64,000 nt of DNA, taken from the NCBI GenBank assembly GCA_024180945.1, contig JAKSGN010000021.1:930001-994000 (forward strand), in the 5' to 3' direction. This document shows positions 1 through 12,371 of this stretch, piece after piece. The stretch's first letter is position 1, and every line of letters starts with the position of its first letter. Origin of the DNA: Macrophomina tecta (lineage: Eukaryota > Ascomycota > Dothideomycetes > Botryosphaeriales > Botryosphaeriaceae). The notes under the pieces were generated by a model, which worked only from the letters and a program-made list of their open reading frames with translations, ran no database searches and was not told the origin of the DNA. The position numbers and the translations under genes were made by a program.

Positions 1-507
1 TCGCCTCGCACCGCCTCGCGTCGCCTCGCGTCGGGGGCTCCGCGCCAGATAAGAGGCCCCCCGCCATCTGCGCGGCAAGATCGACAGCGCAATGTAGCAT
101 CCGACTCATTGCAGTGGACCGCGCGTTTCCTCCAATCGCGTGCATTGACGCTGCTCCTCTTCCTGTTCCTGTCGCTGCTGCTGCCGGTGCCTGCATGCCC
201 TAGCCGCCTGCCCTGTTACGCCCTTTCGCTGCGGCTGTCGCTCACCTGCTCACGTCTGCAACACCATCTTCTTGTCTGCCAACATGCCGTGTTTGTTCTG
301 CGTGCACTCGCCCTCGCCGTCCACGCTTATCCGGATGAATGCCCCGGCGGAGTCAGGCAGCGTCACTAGCTCGAGATATGTCGGTAGCAGGTGAGGGTTA
401 CAGTCGGGTCCCAGAGTGGGATGCCATCAGCATGTAAAAATGTCACCCTCTTGCTCTGCTTCTGCCAGCCCAGCGCCTCTCCTGCTGCCCTGCGCCTCAG
501 CTCGGCC
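1..507. other. upstream region of the fucosidase gene
   Basis: There is no gene model here. The first 40 bases are a short degenerate repeat of the unit cctcgc(g)t. The rest is pyrimidine-rich on the + strand and leads into the fucosidase start codon at 508. Short open frames occur on both strands, but none has a recognisable domain, so I read this as promoter and 5' leader. Confidence 0.5.
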
Positions 508-3012
508 ATGATCTCCCTGACATTCGATGCCGTGTGCCTCCTGGCTGCCGCCGTTGGCTGCCTTGCCGCTCCGTCCGGACGCGACTGGCTCGGTGCCGCT
601 TCCAGTGATGTGAGACCAACACCACTGAGGTGATTGCGACGCTGGCTGACGTGGATTAGGTCGTGACCGTGTCTCTGCTCCAATCCCTCAACAACAGAGC
701 CTTCGGCCACTTTCCCGGGGATGCCGACTTCGACGGCTCCGCGCAGTCTTATCCGGCCTCCGAGCTGCAGTACTCGGGTTCCTTCACTTCGACCGCAACG
801 GGGGTCGAATATCTCTTTCCCGCCTCCCAAGCTTCGAACGCCAGCGACAACGTGCTGTGCCTTGGTCAGACCATCTCGGTCCCGGCAGCATCTTATCTGA
901 GCGCCCAGCTCCTGGTGGCTAGCGACAAGAGGGACACCATCGTGTCCGACAACATCACCTTCACCTACGCCGACAACACCTCCTCCGTGGTGGAGATCCG
1001 TGCCGAGCCATGGTGGGCCTTCTTGACCATGTACAAGGGCGAAGTGATTTTGCCGTACCGCTACCTTGCCAATGATACCAACTTCAACACCACCCATGTT
1101 TACGAGTGGTCTGGCGCTTTGGATCCCTCAAAGCAGCTGGCCTCCATCACTCTGCCATCCACCAGCAATACCACTACTGGGCGTATGCACGTCTTCGCTT
1201 TGTCCCTGCGCAGCCCCTCCGGGCTTCGCGCCCAACACATTCGCCCCACCCAGAAGCAGGAGGAGGGCAATGTGCAGATCGTTGAGGTGACTGTCGGCAA
1301 TTCTGGCCCAGGCTGGGTCCATGGTGGCGGAGTGTGGGTCACTGTCGAGGCTCCTGGCGTTAGGACGGTCAGGCCAGCTCAGATCAAACGCCTGCGCGCC
1401 GGCGACCAGAAGAAGGTGAACGTGGGCGTCGTGGGGTCCTCGCGCTCCACTGCCACCGTCAGACTGTCAAATGGAAACGAGACCACCAGTTTCACCTTTC
1501 CCGATGTCGACTTCGGCCTGAAGAATTACACCGAGTCGCTGGACAGCCTGACGCTCCATGAATCTCCCGACTGGTTCAACAACGCCAAGTTTGGTATTTT
1601 TATCCACTGGGGCCCTTATGCCGTGCCTGGTTGGGGGAACTCAACCCCCTACGAAGTATATGCTGAGTGGTACTGGTGGTACTCCCATCACCTCGCCGCT
1701 GACAAGGCCGACACCTACGACTATCACCTGCGCACCTTTGGCCCCGACGTCAACTACGACGACTTCTTCGTCAATTTCACTGCTGCAAACTTCGATCCTA
1801 AGGCTTGGGTCGATCTGTTTGATGATGCCGGTGCCCAGTATTTCGTACCGACCACCAAGGTTTGTTTTGAGCGGTCCTAGTCACCGTTTCCCCGCAGGCT
1901 GACGCTCTTCAGCATCATGATGGCTTTGCGCTGTTCGACCCGAAGGAGACGTCCAACAGAAGCGCGCTAAACTACGGGCCCAAGCGAGATCTCCTGAAGG
2001 AACTGTTTGACGCAGCAAAAACCTACCAGCCCCACCTGCACCGCGGCACCTATTTCTCCTTGCCCGAATGGTATAACCCAGATTTTGGGTACGGGCCCTC
2101 GGCGCTCTTCCGCTTGAAGACGTATACTGACCGCTGTGCAGACCCTACGGCTTCGCGCAAAACGAAGGAAACGCGTCGACATCATGGCCCGGCATCTTGG
2201 CGACGAACCAGTACACTGGCGAAACGGAACCCTATACTGGACACATTCCCGTCGCCGACTTCATCGCTGATCTCATGGTCCCGCAGCAGGAGATCTTGGC
2301 CTACGACTACGAAACGGACATCATGTGGTGCGACTGTGGTGCCGCCAATGGCTCGGCTGCCTTCGCATCCGAGTGGTTCAACCGCGCCGCCGCTGCCGGA
2401 AGGCAGGTCACGATGAACAGCCGCTGCGGCATCGCCCAGGGCAGCGACTTCGACACGCCCGAGTACACCACCTTCAGTAGCGTGTCGCCCCGCAAGTGGG
2501 AGAGCAATCAGGGTATGGATCCCTACAGCTACGGCTACAACCGCGCCACGGCCGACAGCGCGTACATGAACGCGTCCACGGTCGTCGCTTCCCTCGTCGA
2601 CATGGTCTCAAAGAACGGCAACTTCCTGCTCGATATCGGTCCGAGGGCCGACGGCTCCATCGTCGAGGTCGAGGCACAGAACCTGCGCGAGGCCGGCAAG
2701 TGGATCAAGAAGCATGGCGAGGCCGTCTTCAACACGACTTACTGGTTTGTCATGCCCGAGCTGGGCAGCATCAGGTTCACCCAGACCAACGACGCCTTCT
2801 ACCTCCTGTTCTTGGAGGAGCCGGTCGCTGGCCAGGACGTGCTGGTCGAGGCGCCGCTGCCAGTTTTGCCTGGAGACAAGGTCACGGTGCTTGGTGAAGG
2901 GCTGGATGTCGAATGGAAGACGGTAGGTAGTGGTGTGAGCTTGACATGGCCTGCGAAAATGGAGGGTAAAGGTGAGTATTGCTGGGTGGTGAAGATTGAG
3001 TATGCTGCATGA
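508..3012 (+). CDS. secreted alpha-L-fucosidase, GH29
   Basis: Predicted extracellular glycoside hydrolase that releases L-fucose from glycans by a retaining mechanism. My model has four exons: 508-609, 660-1859, 1913-2088 and 2142-3012. The introns are 50, 53 and 53 nt, each with a CTGAC branch site, and the product is 782 aa. The start is placed at 508 because it gives a signal peptide (MISLTFDAVCLLAAAVGCLA) whose exon joins in frame to the main body. Residues about 35-330 form an N-terminal extension of the kind seen in long fungal members. The GH29 catalytic domain begins near residue 333 (WFNNAKFGIFIHWGPY). It contains the HHDGF motif at 435-439, split from the preceding TTK by intron 2, and DIMWCD, whose last Asp (about 557) is the expected nucleophile by family alignment. 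The C-terminal part is beta-rich. Removing the introns restores an uninterrupted family-like sequence, so I am confident of the structure. Substrate linkage preference cannot be judged. Confidence 0.92.
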
Positions 3013-4660
3013 CTTTTCTTGTAAGCTGTACGATGACTCAATACTTTACACTTAAACGTTTGATCCTCACTCAAATGGAAAGATTGTCCTGCGCTTTCGC
3101 GAGCCATTGTAATATCTATCGCCTGGTTGATAATATCGGCTCGACCCTTTCAATCTGCCGGCACTTGCGGCTGTCCAGAGCAATTATTTGCGTATGCGCC
3201 TAAGGCTTTGAAGGCGCAAGTCAGCTTCCACAATATCTCGGCCACGTGCCGTCTCATCTCTCATGTGTAGCTTCTAAAGCTAAACTAAAGGCTCATCGAT
3301 AGCTACGTGCCAGTGTCGCTATCACGGATGGGTAAAGCCAAGCGTTGCTTACATTCAGTCACGGGATTAGCATGCACGCACACGTGGCGGACTTGAATAC
3401 TAAAGTCCCCTCACCGCGAGATGACCGCACGGCCACAGCCATGCCTTTTCACAGATCTGAGAATTTATAATCCAGTTGCCCAACGGGCGTAGCATATCGC
3501 GCTTTCATTGTAGCATTGGTGGGGCGGTCAATATCAACTCGGGCTTTGTCATTTTACTTCCGAGCTCTGTTGCTTGACAGTACATAACCAGCACCAGCCC
3601 AAGGATAACCACGTCCACTGAGCGACTCTGCTCCGCCAAACAAAAAAACTTTCTGCCAATAACGAATACCCATGTAAAGCATTTCCGTGAGCCGTATGTT
3701 GGTGTGCTACGGATTGCCATGACCCGCGCCCTACACTCTTTCGCGAATACTGACCTTCATGAGCGCTCGCTCCTCCTTTCCCTGTCATCACATAGTCACA
3801 GGACCCTCGACCGCCGGCTTACCGTAAGCACTAGTACCACGTCCCCGAATCACCTATGAGGAGCCATCTAATGTTGGGCGCCGAATTCCTCATGGTGGAG
3901 GGCGGCTCGCAACCGTCCTCTGGCTGCTCCCCCGTGGTGAACGCATGAGTGCCCACTCCCCAACCCGCAAAGTAAATGACGTCGGGACTACTTACAGACG
4001 CGCAAAACCAACGATCTCACAGAAATAGTTTATGGCAAGGCTGTGCAGGTAAGGGAGAAAGGTCGAGATTCACTTTCTCAGCGGCCGCGCTGATATGTGC
4101 CGGTATAACGGGCTTGACCGGCATGTCTTGGTGCCCACTCTATTTGCCAATCACGGCTTTTTGACAGGTGTGAAACATGGTCACGGGTAATAAGGGGGCG
4201 CATTCTGTTGCAGACTATTGCGATTGGCATCTCCGCATGCGCCGAGATTCTTGCGCGGCCTTGGATGAGTGCATAAGGAGGCGTTGGACGGCGGTAACGG
4301 AGATGGTGAGCGGCGTCTTGCCATGCCGAATGGAAATGCATTATGGGATGAGCAGCACGGACCAAGTCTTTCCATAAGGTCATGACTAGGGGCATAAAGT
4401 CGGTCTCCATGCAGTGGTTTCTTTTTTCTTTTTTTTTTTTTATGTCGAAAAAATATTCAGGAGCTCACTATCGCTGCCTGCATAGTGCTTCAACAAGAAC
4501 TAGATACGACAAGATCCTTCTACTTGATATAGACCTTGTTGGTGATTGTGAGCAAGTGGGCTGGTTATAAGCAGGGAGCCTTCAGAAGAGTCGTATATTC
4601 TCAGGTGCGAATCCTTAGTAGTGCAGGATTCACCCCTTGGTGGCGTTATATACTGGGGGC

Positions 4661-4697
4661 CCGTGCGTAGCACGTGATAAGCACGTGGAACGCACGG
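4661..4697. promoter_or_regulatory. palindrome with two CACGTG E-boxes
   Basis: Outer arms CCGTGCGT and ACGCACGG are exact inverse complements. Between them lie two CACGTG hexamers at 4671-4676 and 4682-4687, so the 37-nt element is nearly dyad-symmetric. CACGTG is the known core site of bHLH regulators. No gene starts nearby on either strand, so any role is inference. Confidence 0.4.
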
Positions 4698-5783
4698 TAT
4701 AAGCACCCTAAGGGTATGCCAGGGCCTATTGTCCTGACAGTGATACGAGCACGGCTGGGGCGAATTATTGTTCTACTCGAAAAGATTGATGGGGCATAGA
4801 CGGTATCTCAAAACGAAAAGGAATATCCTAGCTTCGTTCCTATATCTAAATGAACCGCATATCAATTTTTTTTTTTTTTTTTTCAATTCCGCCTTGCAAC
4901 TGCCAAAGCTTGCCTGTAGTCTCTTGCATGAAGCTAAAGGGTCGTGCTCTCGATATCCACGCAGTCACAAACCCACTAAGTGGGGGTTATCAAACTCGAA
5001 AACATATGATAATTTTTCACGGGTTTATTTCGTGTTGAAGAGTGCCCCTAAAATGCAAAGAAATACAGGGATCACTCCCCCTGTACGGCCCCCCTGTACG
5101 GGCGGCGAAATCTACAATCACCTGATGTTCTCACAGGACATGGCATCGCGGCCAAAGTTTAGCCATCTGGCAAGAGCCAGTTTTGCTTTGCTCGGAATCA
5201 GACAAGCGTGCTAGAGCAATAGGCAGACACATTCGAACACCCCGGCTCCGGAAGCAGGAAAAGACAGCCCGAGGTCAAATGCGGATTATCAGCAGGCATC
5301 ACCTGCATGTCGTTGCATACAGGTGGTGCCACAGCGTTCGAGGCCTGCTCCGTTGTGCGTCCTTCACGCGCTGCAGCCAGAGCATGTGATGATGCAAATG
5401 CCAAAAACCACCACGCGAACACTTTCGACATGTGCGGCGATGCCAAACGAATGAATATGGAGACAAAAGGGCATTAAGGCCGTTACTGGATCTCTGATAT
5501 GAGACGCTGACGAGACGAGTCGGCATGGATGCGCATGGACGAGCGACGAGCTCGAGCGAAGGCAGACGAAAAGAAGAGAAAAAAGCAAGGCATAGCCGCG
5601 CACGAATGGATGCGCAAGACGTGCCAGTGGCCTGCAAGGGTCCCCGATGCACAAGAAGGCGCTACCCCACACAGGCAGGCGGGCGTCCAGCCAATCGTTC
5701 AGGCCCCGGTCGTCGCCCCCAGGCCTCGATGGGCCAAAACCCCCTAGTCGGCCAAGTGAAACACCACTTGACGCAATACAACT

Positions 5784-5801
5784 CACACACACACACACAC
5801 A
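5784..5801. repeat. (CA)n microsatellite
   Basis: About nine CA units, followed by an imperfect CA-rich tail to about 5815. It lies some 600 bp from an inversely oriented (TG)n tract. Confidence 0.9.
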
Positions 5802-6397
5802 GACATACACACAAGCGCGTGGCCAATGCCGCTCTGCTAGGTAGCCCTCTGCCCCATGGTTCGCCGTTGCAATTGCTACTTTCCCCCAAACACGCCCTTG
5901 CGCATCCCATCCACGGCACAGGTGCAGCACTCTGTTTCTTTTTTCTTTCGCGGCGAGGCCAGCAGCACGCGACGATGCCGAGTTCTGAGCTGGACGGCAG
6001 CGCATCGCCAACCCAAGCGCTAGGCAGTTAGGCTACCGAACACTAAGACTTTCTGCCCGGACGCTTCCCTCCTCCCCCCTTCCCCCTCCCAATCCCATCC
6101 ACCGGCCCGGCCCGGAAAGGGGGGGGCCAATGTACGTCAACCGACGCCGCCTGTGCGAAAATACGAGCTCCACGGCTACGGGACCATATCCCGAGAGCAC
6201 CATTCCGTATCTTGGCCCGCAACACGAAGAAAGGAGGAAGCGCTAGCAAAGGACGGGAAGACGAACTGATCCGGCAGGGTAACACGTGTTGCGAGTGGGA
6301 ACAGAAAAAGCCCAAGCACAACGACTAACAGGATTGGCTTCGCCCCGGGGGGAGGGGGAGCAAATGAGCGACGTCATAGCTCTCTTCCTCCAAACTC

Positions 6398-6421
6398 TGT
6401 GTGTGTGTGTGTGTGTGTGTG
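6398..6421. repeat. (TG)n microsatellite
   Basis: Twelve TG units, immediately followed by a CT-rich run to about 6450. It is the reverse complement in kind of the CA tract at 5784-5801. Confidence 0.9.
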
Positions 6422-8244
6422 CCTCTCTCTCACTCTCTCACTCTTGTCTCCTCTGACGTGCATGACGCACGATCAGTAGCAGCGCCTGTCCCTGTCGATG
6501 ATCAATCTTGACAACGCCCGAGTCGCCGCGGCAACACGGAAATAAAAAAAAAATGTTGATGAGGTGGCTGGCTTTTCGCCATTGCGGCGGTGTGCAAAAA
6601 GGTCTCACGCGCTCTCTCAGAAGCTGACGCTGTCGCCGCGAAAGATGGCTTTGTTCAGTCGCGCTCTGAAAGAAACGCTGCGGGGGCCAAGCCGACGCTT
6701 TTCTCGCAGCAGGAGGATTACCGGGTGCATACGTTTGGTAACTTGGAGATTAACACCTTGTTATAAGATCTATACTTAGAAATCAGCGATCGCAATGAGT
6801 TGTTCCGCCCCCGGCCGTGTCTGCAAGTAAGCCGAGGGGACAAACAGAATTAGAGTTGCGAACACCTGGCATCGAGGAAGCTACACTTCCAAACACCAAA
6901 CGTTTAGCCTGATTCCTTCAATCTTGAGCATGCGAGCAGACGGAGGGCAGAGCCGGCAAAGGTCGAAATCAAATAAGCTCGCACGCAGGAGAAATCGTGT
7001 CCAGTGTCCAAAGAGGAGAAACCTGATATAAGCTGAGCATGATATCGAGGATGCGCTGATAAGTCAGCCCTAAGAAGAGTCGCGCTCCTCTCAGCCCAAG
7101 TTTCTCTTCCAACATAGCGATTGCCATCTAGACCGTCATGGATGAGGTTCGGTTGGACGCTCTTTCCGCTTCTGCGAAGACGGCAGCACCGTGCGGGCCC
7201 TGCTTCTGGATCAACTTGCTACCCGCAAAAAAAAAAAAAAAAATGCGCGTCACGGAGGCCCCCACGTTGCGGCGCCTACGTCATGCTCATCGTCGTCGTC
7301 ATCGGCGGGTCGAAGCGAACAGCCAGAAAGGGGCCAGAGTTAGGAGAGCCACGCATGAAAAGAGACTCCTGCGTTATACGGCATAGCCCAAGCTGGTTCC
7401 CAACACAGGGCAGATTTCGTGGCCGGGGGTAGGTGCAACATAGTACGCAGGATGGACTTTGAGATGTAGAAAATAACTGGTGCTTCCGAGCCTACTGCTA
7501 CATGAAAGCTGCGGCCCACCAGAGAGCGTAAACCAAAAAAAGAAAAAGAAAAAAAATCCAATCAAAAAGCACGCTAGCCATGTCAAAAGTCAAACTCCGG
7601 GATTGTTTTGCCTTGAGGCGCCTTGGTGTCCAGTCTTTCTTTCCCCGTCCATAAAAAACACCGCCAACACGCCCTCTCGAAAAACCACGTCGTACGAACA
7701 AAAGAAAAGAGGGATCAGAGCGGAAACTTGAATCAGCTGAAAAGGATGATCCAAAGGCGCCATGAAAGAGGGATCGAAAGCAGGAAAAACCAAAGATCTT
7801 TGTTTATTGCAATCGGTGGATATCATCGTTTTGTGTTGGATACTGAAAAGGCTGAAAATTCAACAGTCGATATGCTGCTGCTCGCAATCTGGGGTCGGTG
7901 ATGTCGTTGTCGTCGTCGTTGTGCCTCTTGCTCTCCAAAGCAATCTTGAGAAAGCAAAATTCTCCGCCGTCGACCATCTTTCAATCCTGCCCCCTTGCAT
8001 TCGTTGCTCTTTCTCCTCCGAAACCCCGAAATCTTCGGCCGCCAACTCTTGGACAGTTTCTCGGAGTAGAGCTCTCCTTCTCCATCTGCGAAAATGAGGC
8101 TGACTCGCGCGCTGAACCAATCCAACCCGTCTCAGGTCGTCGTAAACACTTGTCGTCAGCATTGTACTCTTCAGGTCTCAGCGGCCCCTCTCAGCTCTCG
8201 TGACACACCCTAATTCCCGGTCTGCTGGCCCTCCAACGAGCGTC

Positions 8245-9765
8245 TTAATCACCATCCATCAGATCGTCAGTCACCTTCCTCTTCCTTCCTCCCTTCACAT
8301 GGCCCTTCCCTGCACCCTTTCCGCTCGTCCTCTCTGCTTCAATCTCAGCATTCAGCACCCTCAGCCTCTTCAGCACCTCGATGACACGCGGATTATCCAG
8401 CATCCGCTCGACCACCTCTTGATCGCGCTCCTGCCATGCGGCTTCTGCCGCACAGGCAGCTCTGTACTCGCGCAAAGACGAGTAGTTGGCGGGACCGCCA
8501 GCAATACCGCGGTGCGTGATTTCTTCCAATTGGTCGGCGAGCTGTGCGCGCGTAGGCGAATAGTAGTAGGTGCTGTTGTTGCGGTGCTGCTGCTGCTGCT
8601 GTTGTTGTTGCTTGTAGGGGCCTCTGGCGTTGGAAGAATGATGGTGGTGGCCGTTGGCCTGGTTTGGGGCGTCACTAGTCCACGGCAGGCCTTGGGCGTA
8701 GACGTCCTCCTGGAGCAGTGGGTCGCGCTTTTGGATTGCCGCCGCCTTGGCCGACTTTGTGGAGTCGGTGGCGGTGCTGGTAGTCTTGGCCTTCTTCACT
8801 TTCGGGGCCATCTTGTCGGCGGCGGGAGAGAGCTTGCGCTTGCGACTGGCGTCGAAGGGATCGGGGGCTGCGGATGGTTTGGAATCAGGCGTGCGATGGG
8901 CCTTGGTTTTGTTTGTGGCGTCATCAAAGACGGACGACTTCCGCTTGCCTGAATCCTTGGCTTGGCTGCCGTCGGCTGTAGCACGTGATGGCAGGGTGGA
9001 GGCAGCAGACCTGTCGCGTTGCACAGACTGGGCGCGCTGCACGGCTGGAGCATGGTGCGGCGGAGGCGACGAGGCTGGCAGAGAAAGCGCGGCAGCCGCC
9101 TTTGAGGCCGTCGACGGCACGGCCGGGTCGGAAGCAGCGGAGGGAGCAGGAGTCGGTGGGCCGGCCCTCTTCCTGTGAGAATCTGACGTGGGAGCGGCCG
9201 AGTCCTTTCGCTTGCGGCTGGCACTTGGCGCTGAGGGCGGAGCGGGCGAGCTGGCAGGCGAGGCGGCCGAGGTGGAGGAGGAGGAGGTGGTGGTGGTAGA
9301 AAAGCCAGTGTCCGAGGCGGGGTGCGAGTGAGAGGAGACGGACAGCTCGGAGCCGGAATGCTCGTGCAGGTGCTGCGAGGCGTGGGCGGCGGCGGCTCTT
9401 GTGCGACGGCCGTGGCCGGACAGGAAGGTGTTGGTGAAGGAGCTAAAGAGCTCCTTCTGCAGCCTGCTGGCATTGGGCGGCGGAGCCTCGTCCTCGGCCG
9501 GATCCACGGGAACGTACTCCCAGCTGTGCTTTGCCCGCGAGCCCTTGCGCTTGGAGCGCGAGGCCTCGTCGCCGGCGGTGGTGCTGACGGAATGGACGGA
9601 GCAGGCGCGAGGCTTGCCGGCGTGGTCGGCGGGCGGGCTGTGGGACATGGGTGCGTTTGCTGAGGAATGCGGCGGCGGCGGAGGAGGAGGGGAGAGGGCA
9701 GGGCGGGGGTGGGATTTGGGGACGGAGGGGAAGTAGTTAAGCAGCGTGTTTGGATGGGAAGCCAT
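8245..9765 (-). CDS. disordered, basic nuclear-type protein of unknown function
   Basis: Single-exon 506-aa protein. I chose the ATG at 9765 (MASHPNTLLNYFPS) although the frame stays open about 110 codons further upstream. That upstream stretch is low-complexity and corresponds to the GC- and GGT-repeat-rich leader, so it looks untranslated. No catalytic domain is recognised. Most of the protein is Ser/Pro/Ala/Lys-rich and probably unstructured. It carries several basic clusters (SRKRK, GKRKSS, KVKKAK, GGRKRK) that look like nuclear localisation signals, and a glutamine run encoded by a CAG/CAA tract near 8585-8610. The most folded-looking part is the C-terminus, about 100 residues with a predicted helix ending in conserved-looking DNPRVIEVLKRLRVLNAEIE. 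The N-terminal TLLNYF resembles a PCNA-interacting box but lacks the glutamine. A chromatin or DNA-repair link is only a guess. Confidence 0.72.
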   Translation of the reverse strand: MASHPNTLLNYFPSVPKSHPRPALSPPPPPPPHSSANAPMSHSPPADHAGKPRACSVHSVSTTAGDEASRSKRKGSRAKHSWEYVPVDPAEDEAPPPNASRLQKELFSSFTNTFLSGHGRRTRAAAAHASQHLHEHSGSELSVSSHSHPASDTGFSTTTTSSSSTSAASPASSPAPPSAPSASRKRKDSAAPTSDSHRKRAGPPTPAPSAASDPAVPSTASKAAAALSLPASSPPPHHAPAVQRAQSVQRDRSAASTLPSRATADGSQAKDSGKRKSSVFDDATNKTKAHRTPDSKPSAAPDPFDASRKRKLSPAADKMAPKVKKAKTTSTATDSTKSAKAAAIQKRDPLLQEDVYAQGLPWTSDAPNQANGHHHHSSNARGPYKQQQQQQQQHRNNSTYYYSPTRAQLADQLEEITHRGIAGGPANYSSLREYRAACAAEAAWQERDQEVVERMLDNPRVIEVLKRLRVLNAEIEAERTSGKGAGKGHVKGGRKRKVTDDLMDGD

Positions 9766-12371
9766 GGCGCCTGGATGGGAGCGATGGCGGTGGCATGAGG
9801 TGAGGTTGGGTTGAGTTTGGAGTGAGCGTGTCAGGTGGCGGCTGTGTTCACTCTCGACTGGGCCAGAAATGCCAAGCGAAAACACAGAGCGCGACGCGTC
9901 GCCTGGCCGCGGGCAGGCAGGCGGGCGCAGCGGGAGCGGAGCAGCGCGCGCGACGCTGGGGACGACAGGCGGCGCGCGGCGGAAGGCGGCGAATTGCAGC
10001 AGCGGCGGCGGGTGGTGTTGCGGAGAGACGATGGTGGTGGTGGTGGTCGATGGATGGATGGATGGAGCAAGAGGAAGGCGCGACCCTGAGCCTGAATGGG
10101 CCAAGCTTGCCGTGGCCCTGGCCCTGGCCCCGGCCCCGGGCCCGGCCCTCTGCGCTGCACTGCGCTGCGCTGCGGTGCTCTGCTCTGCTCTGCTCTGCGC
10201 CTGCCTCGCGCCCGTCGCTTACCGCTGACTAAGGCCCGGTAAAGGGGCTGGGGGGCAGCCGGTGGCCAGGCTGCCTCCGAGGAGCTGCTCTTCATGCTCG
10301 CGCGCGGCTGCCCCGTGACGTCGCAATCTCAATGGCCTGCCCACAGTCCGCTCCGCCCCATCCATCATCCACTTCGCGTCCCGCACCGCTCGGCCACGGC
10401 CGCTCGCTGCCTCGCTCTTCCGCGAGCCTCCATCGCCGCCCGGCATGTTGCGCCGTACAATACGAAGCGCCGCGGCTCGAGTCAGCCGCAGAAGATATCC
10501 CGCTGCCCATGCCGTCCCGGGAAATTGCCCATATTCATGGAGGCAACCTTCGCTGTAATGAGCCCGTTATTTGCTCTCTGCTCCGACCCGGCCGATGCCC
10601 GCCTCCCATCAACCCCCCGATCCAACTCCCCGTGGGGCCGCGCCACCGACTTTTGCGAAAAAGGCGCAGCTTCCGGCGCCGTCTATCAGTGCCAGAAGAA
10701 AGAGCCCGTGGCTGTGGACCTCCCTGCGCACCTGTCTGCTGTAGATCCCTCCGTATACCAAGCGCTAATCGCTGGTGCTCCATCTCTGTCATGCTCGTCG
10801 CCCGCCGCCAGCAGCAGCGTGACGTTGCCGGCTGGCGCGCTGCTGGCGGCCACCCGTTTGCTTTCGCTGCTTGGAACATCGCCAATGCTCCGGCCACCCG
10901 TGCCGCTAGCCGTGTGCCGCCTTCGCAAACACTGGCAAACTGATAGGACCACGCCTGCGCGTCGTTGCCGCCTGCTGAAGAATGTGGCTTGTTCCGCGCG
11001 CCCCCTCCCCCGACGACCAGAATGGTAAACTGTGCCTCCCCTGCCTCTCCCAGCAAAGTGCCCGTGCCACCCCGCTGCGACATTCCAGTCTTGCCTGCCC
11101 TCTCACCACTCGTCTCACCACCTCCTCGCTCGTGGGAGAACATGTCCTCCCAGCCCTCTACTTTCTGAGTCTTGCCCGGTCCTCTAGCTTCCTGAGCGTG
11201 CATGCCCATTCCGACTTCCCCAATGACTTCGCGAAAGCTTCGCAACATCCCGTCCGATCCGCCGTTTGAGCCCGGCATCCAGTCCTAAAGAGGATATAGT
11301 CATGCTATAATAGTCGCCAAGTCTATACCGTCTTCCGGCATTGGAAGTCTCCCTTTTTCACCCCTCCGCTGTCTGAGCCGCCGGGATCTACCTCTGAAAC
11401 GCGCGCCTGCACTATCCCTTCGCCCTCATTCAGATAGAGCGGTCTTGCGACGACCGCGCAATCGCATCCGTGGCACTGCGTATCGTCTGCAACGCTTCTA
11501 CAAAGCTCTCATACATCTGGCTGCGTCATGACGCGGTCTGTGGCCACTGAGAGTGTGAACTCGGAAATGCGATCATTTGCGGGTTTACACAGCCTCACGA
11601 CGGCCTCGCGCCGGAGAACGTCCGATTACTGAACAGACATCTATCCATTGTGCACCAAATTCATTGAATCGATGTGTCTGAGTTCATTCCTTACTCTCTC
11701 CAAGCAGCCTTTTCGAAGTGCCTAGTATGCTCGAACACTTTGCGTTATCATTTCAGCGGCCCCACATGCCGTCAGTCATCAGTTCGACGAGGAAGAATGA
11801 CAGCCGCGTCATCGTTATTGAAATGTATCCCGGGCCTCTGACTCCCACGCTCCAAACTTCCGTCCCCACACAAGAACGCAGCGTAACTAACCACCCGCTG
11901 CCGGATTTCCCTACTCTGCCCCTACCCAACAGCAGCACCAAGGCCAGTGCAGCAATCCCTAGACGCAGGAAACGCCCCCGTCACGCCCTCACCGCTCTCT
12001 TCTTACTTCACAACGCGTCCGGAACGCGCCATCCTGGCGTGCCCAGCCCTATACTTCCTCCTTCCCTCGCCCGTGCCCACACCTGCACGTGCTTCTTCGC
12101 GTTCTCTGCTCACTCCGGCGGAGCGCAGCATGGCTACTAGGGCCACCACCACTGTCCTTCCGACCGCGGCCGCCGTGGTCCAACACAAGCTACATCTCCA
12201 ATCCCGGCAGCGCCACCCCCAAAACTGTCCAGACGCTCCCAGTCGAACAAGTCTTGATGTCCCTTGCCGAGCGGCTCCTCTGCACAGCCGCCGAAGCTTG
12301 CCACCATCCCAGCGTCCATCACCATCCAGCACATGCAGGCGGGGACCGCTGCACCGCCAGGTCTCCTGGCT
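9766..12371. other. intergenic region, GC-rich repeats near the left end
   Basis: This contains the leader and promoter of the minus-strand gene starting at 9765, then about 2 kb without a supportable gene up to the end of the C2H2 gene. Overlapping open frames of 244 aa (+, 10294-11028) and 247 aa (-, 10535-11278) exist, but both are low-complexity, have no recognised domain and are probably chance frames in GC-rich DNA. The 11279-12371 part is pyrimidine-rich on the + strand. Confidence 0.5.
10107..10203. repeat. GC-rich minisatellite: GCCCTG/GCCCCG units then TGCGC/TGCTC units
   Basis: Two adjacent short-unit repeats. About six hexamer copies of GGCCCT/GGCCCC type are followed by about twelve pentamer copies of CTGCG/CTGCT type. 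They sit roughly 350-440 bp upstream of the minus-strand start codon at 9765, probably in its promoter or leader. Confidence 0.8.

Larger units (their letters stand above)
3013..8244. other. long intergenic region with homopolymer and dinucleotide tracts
   Basis: More than 5 kb without a supportable gene. Open frames are short, overlap on both strands and show no domain. Visible structure includes T13 at 4429-4441, T18 at 4866-4883, A17 at 7227-7243, a CA repeat at 5784-5801, a TG repeat at 6398-6421 followed by CT-rich sequence, and an imperfect palindrome with paired CACGTG at 4661-4697. No tRNA or rRNA was recognised. The right end is probably the 3' untranslated region of the minus-strand gene ending at 8245. 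Confidence 0.55.

Noticed and set aside
10294..11278. Overlapping 244-aa (+) and 247-aa (-) open frames
   Set aside because: Both are low-complexity, lie on opposite strands of the same GC-rich DNA, and show no domain or splice partner. I kept them only as part of the intergenic description.
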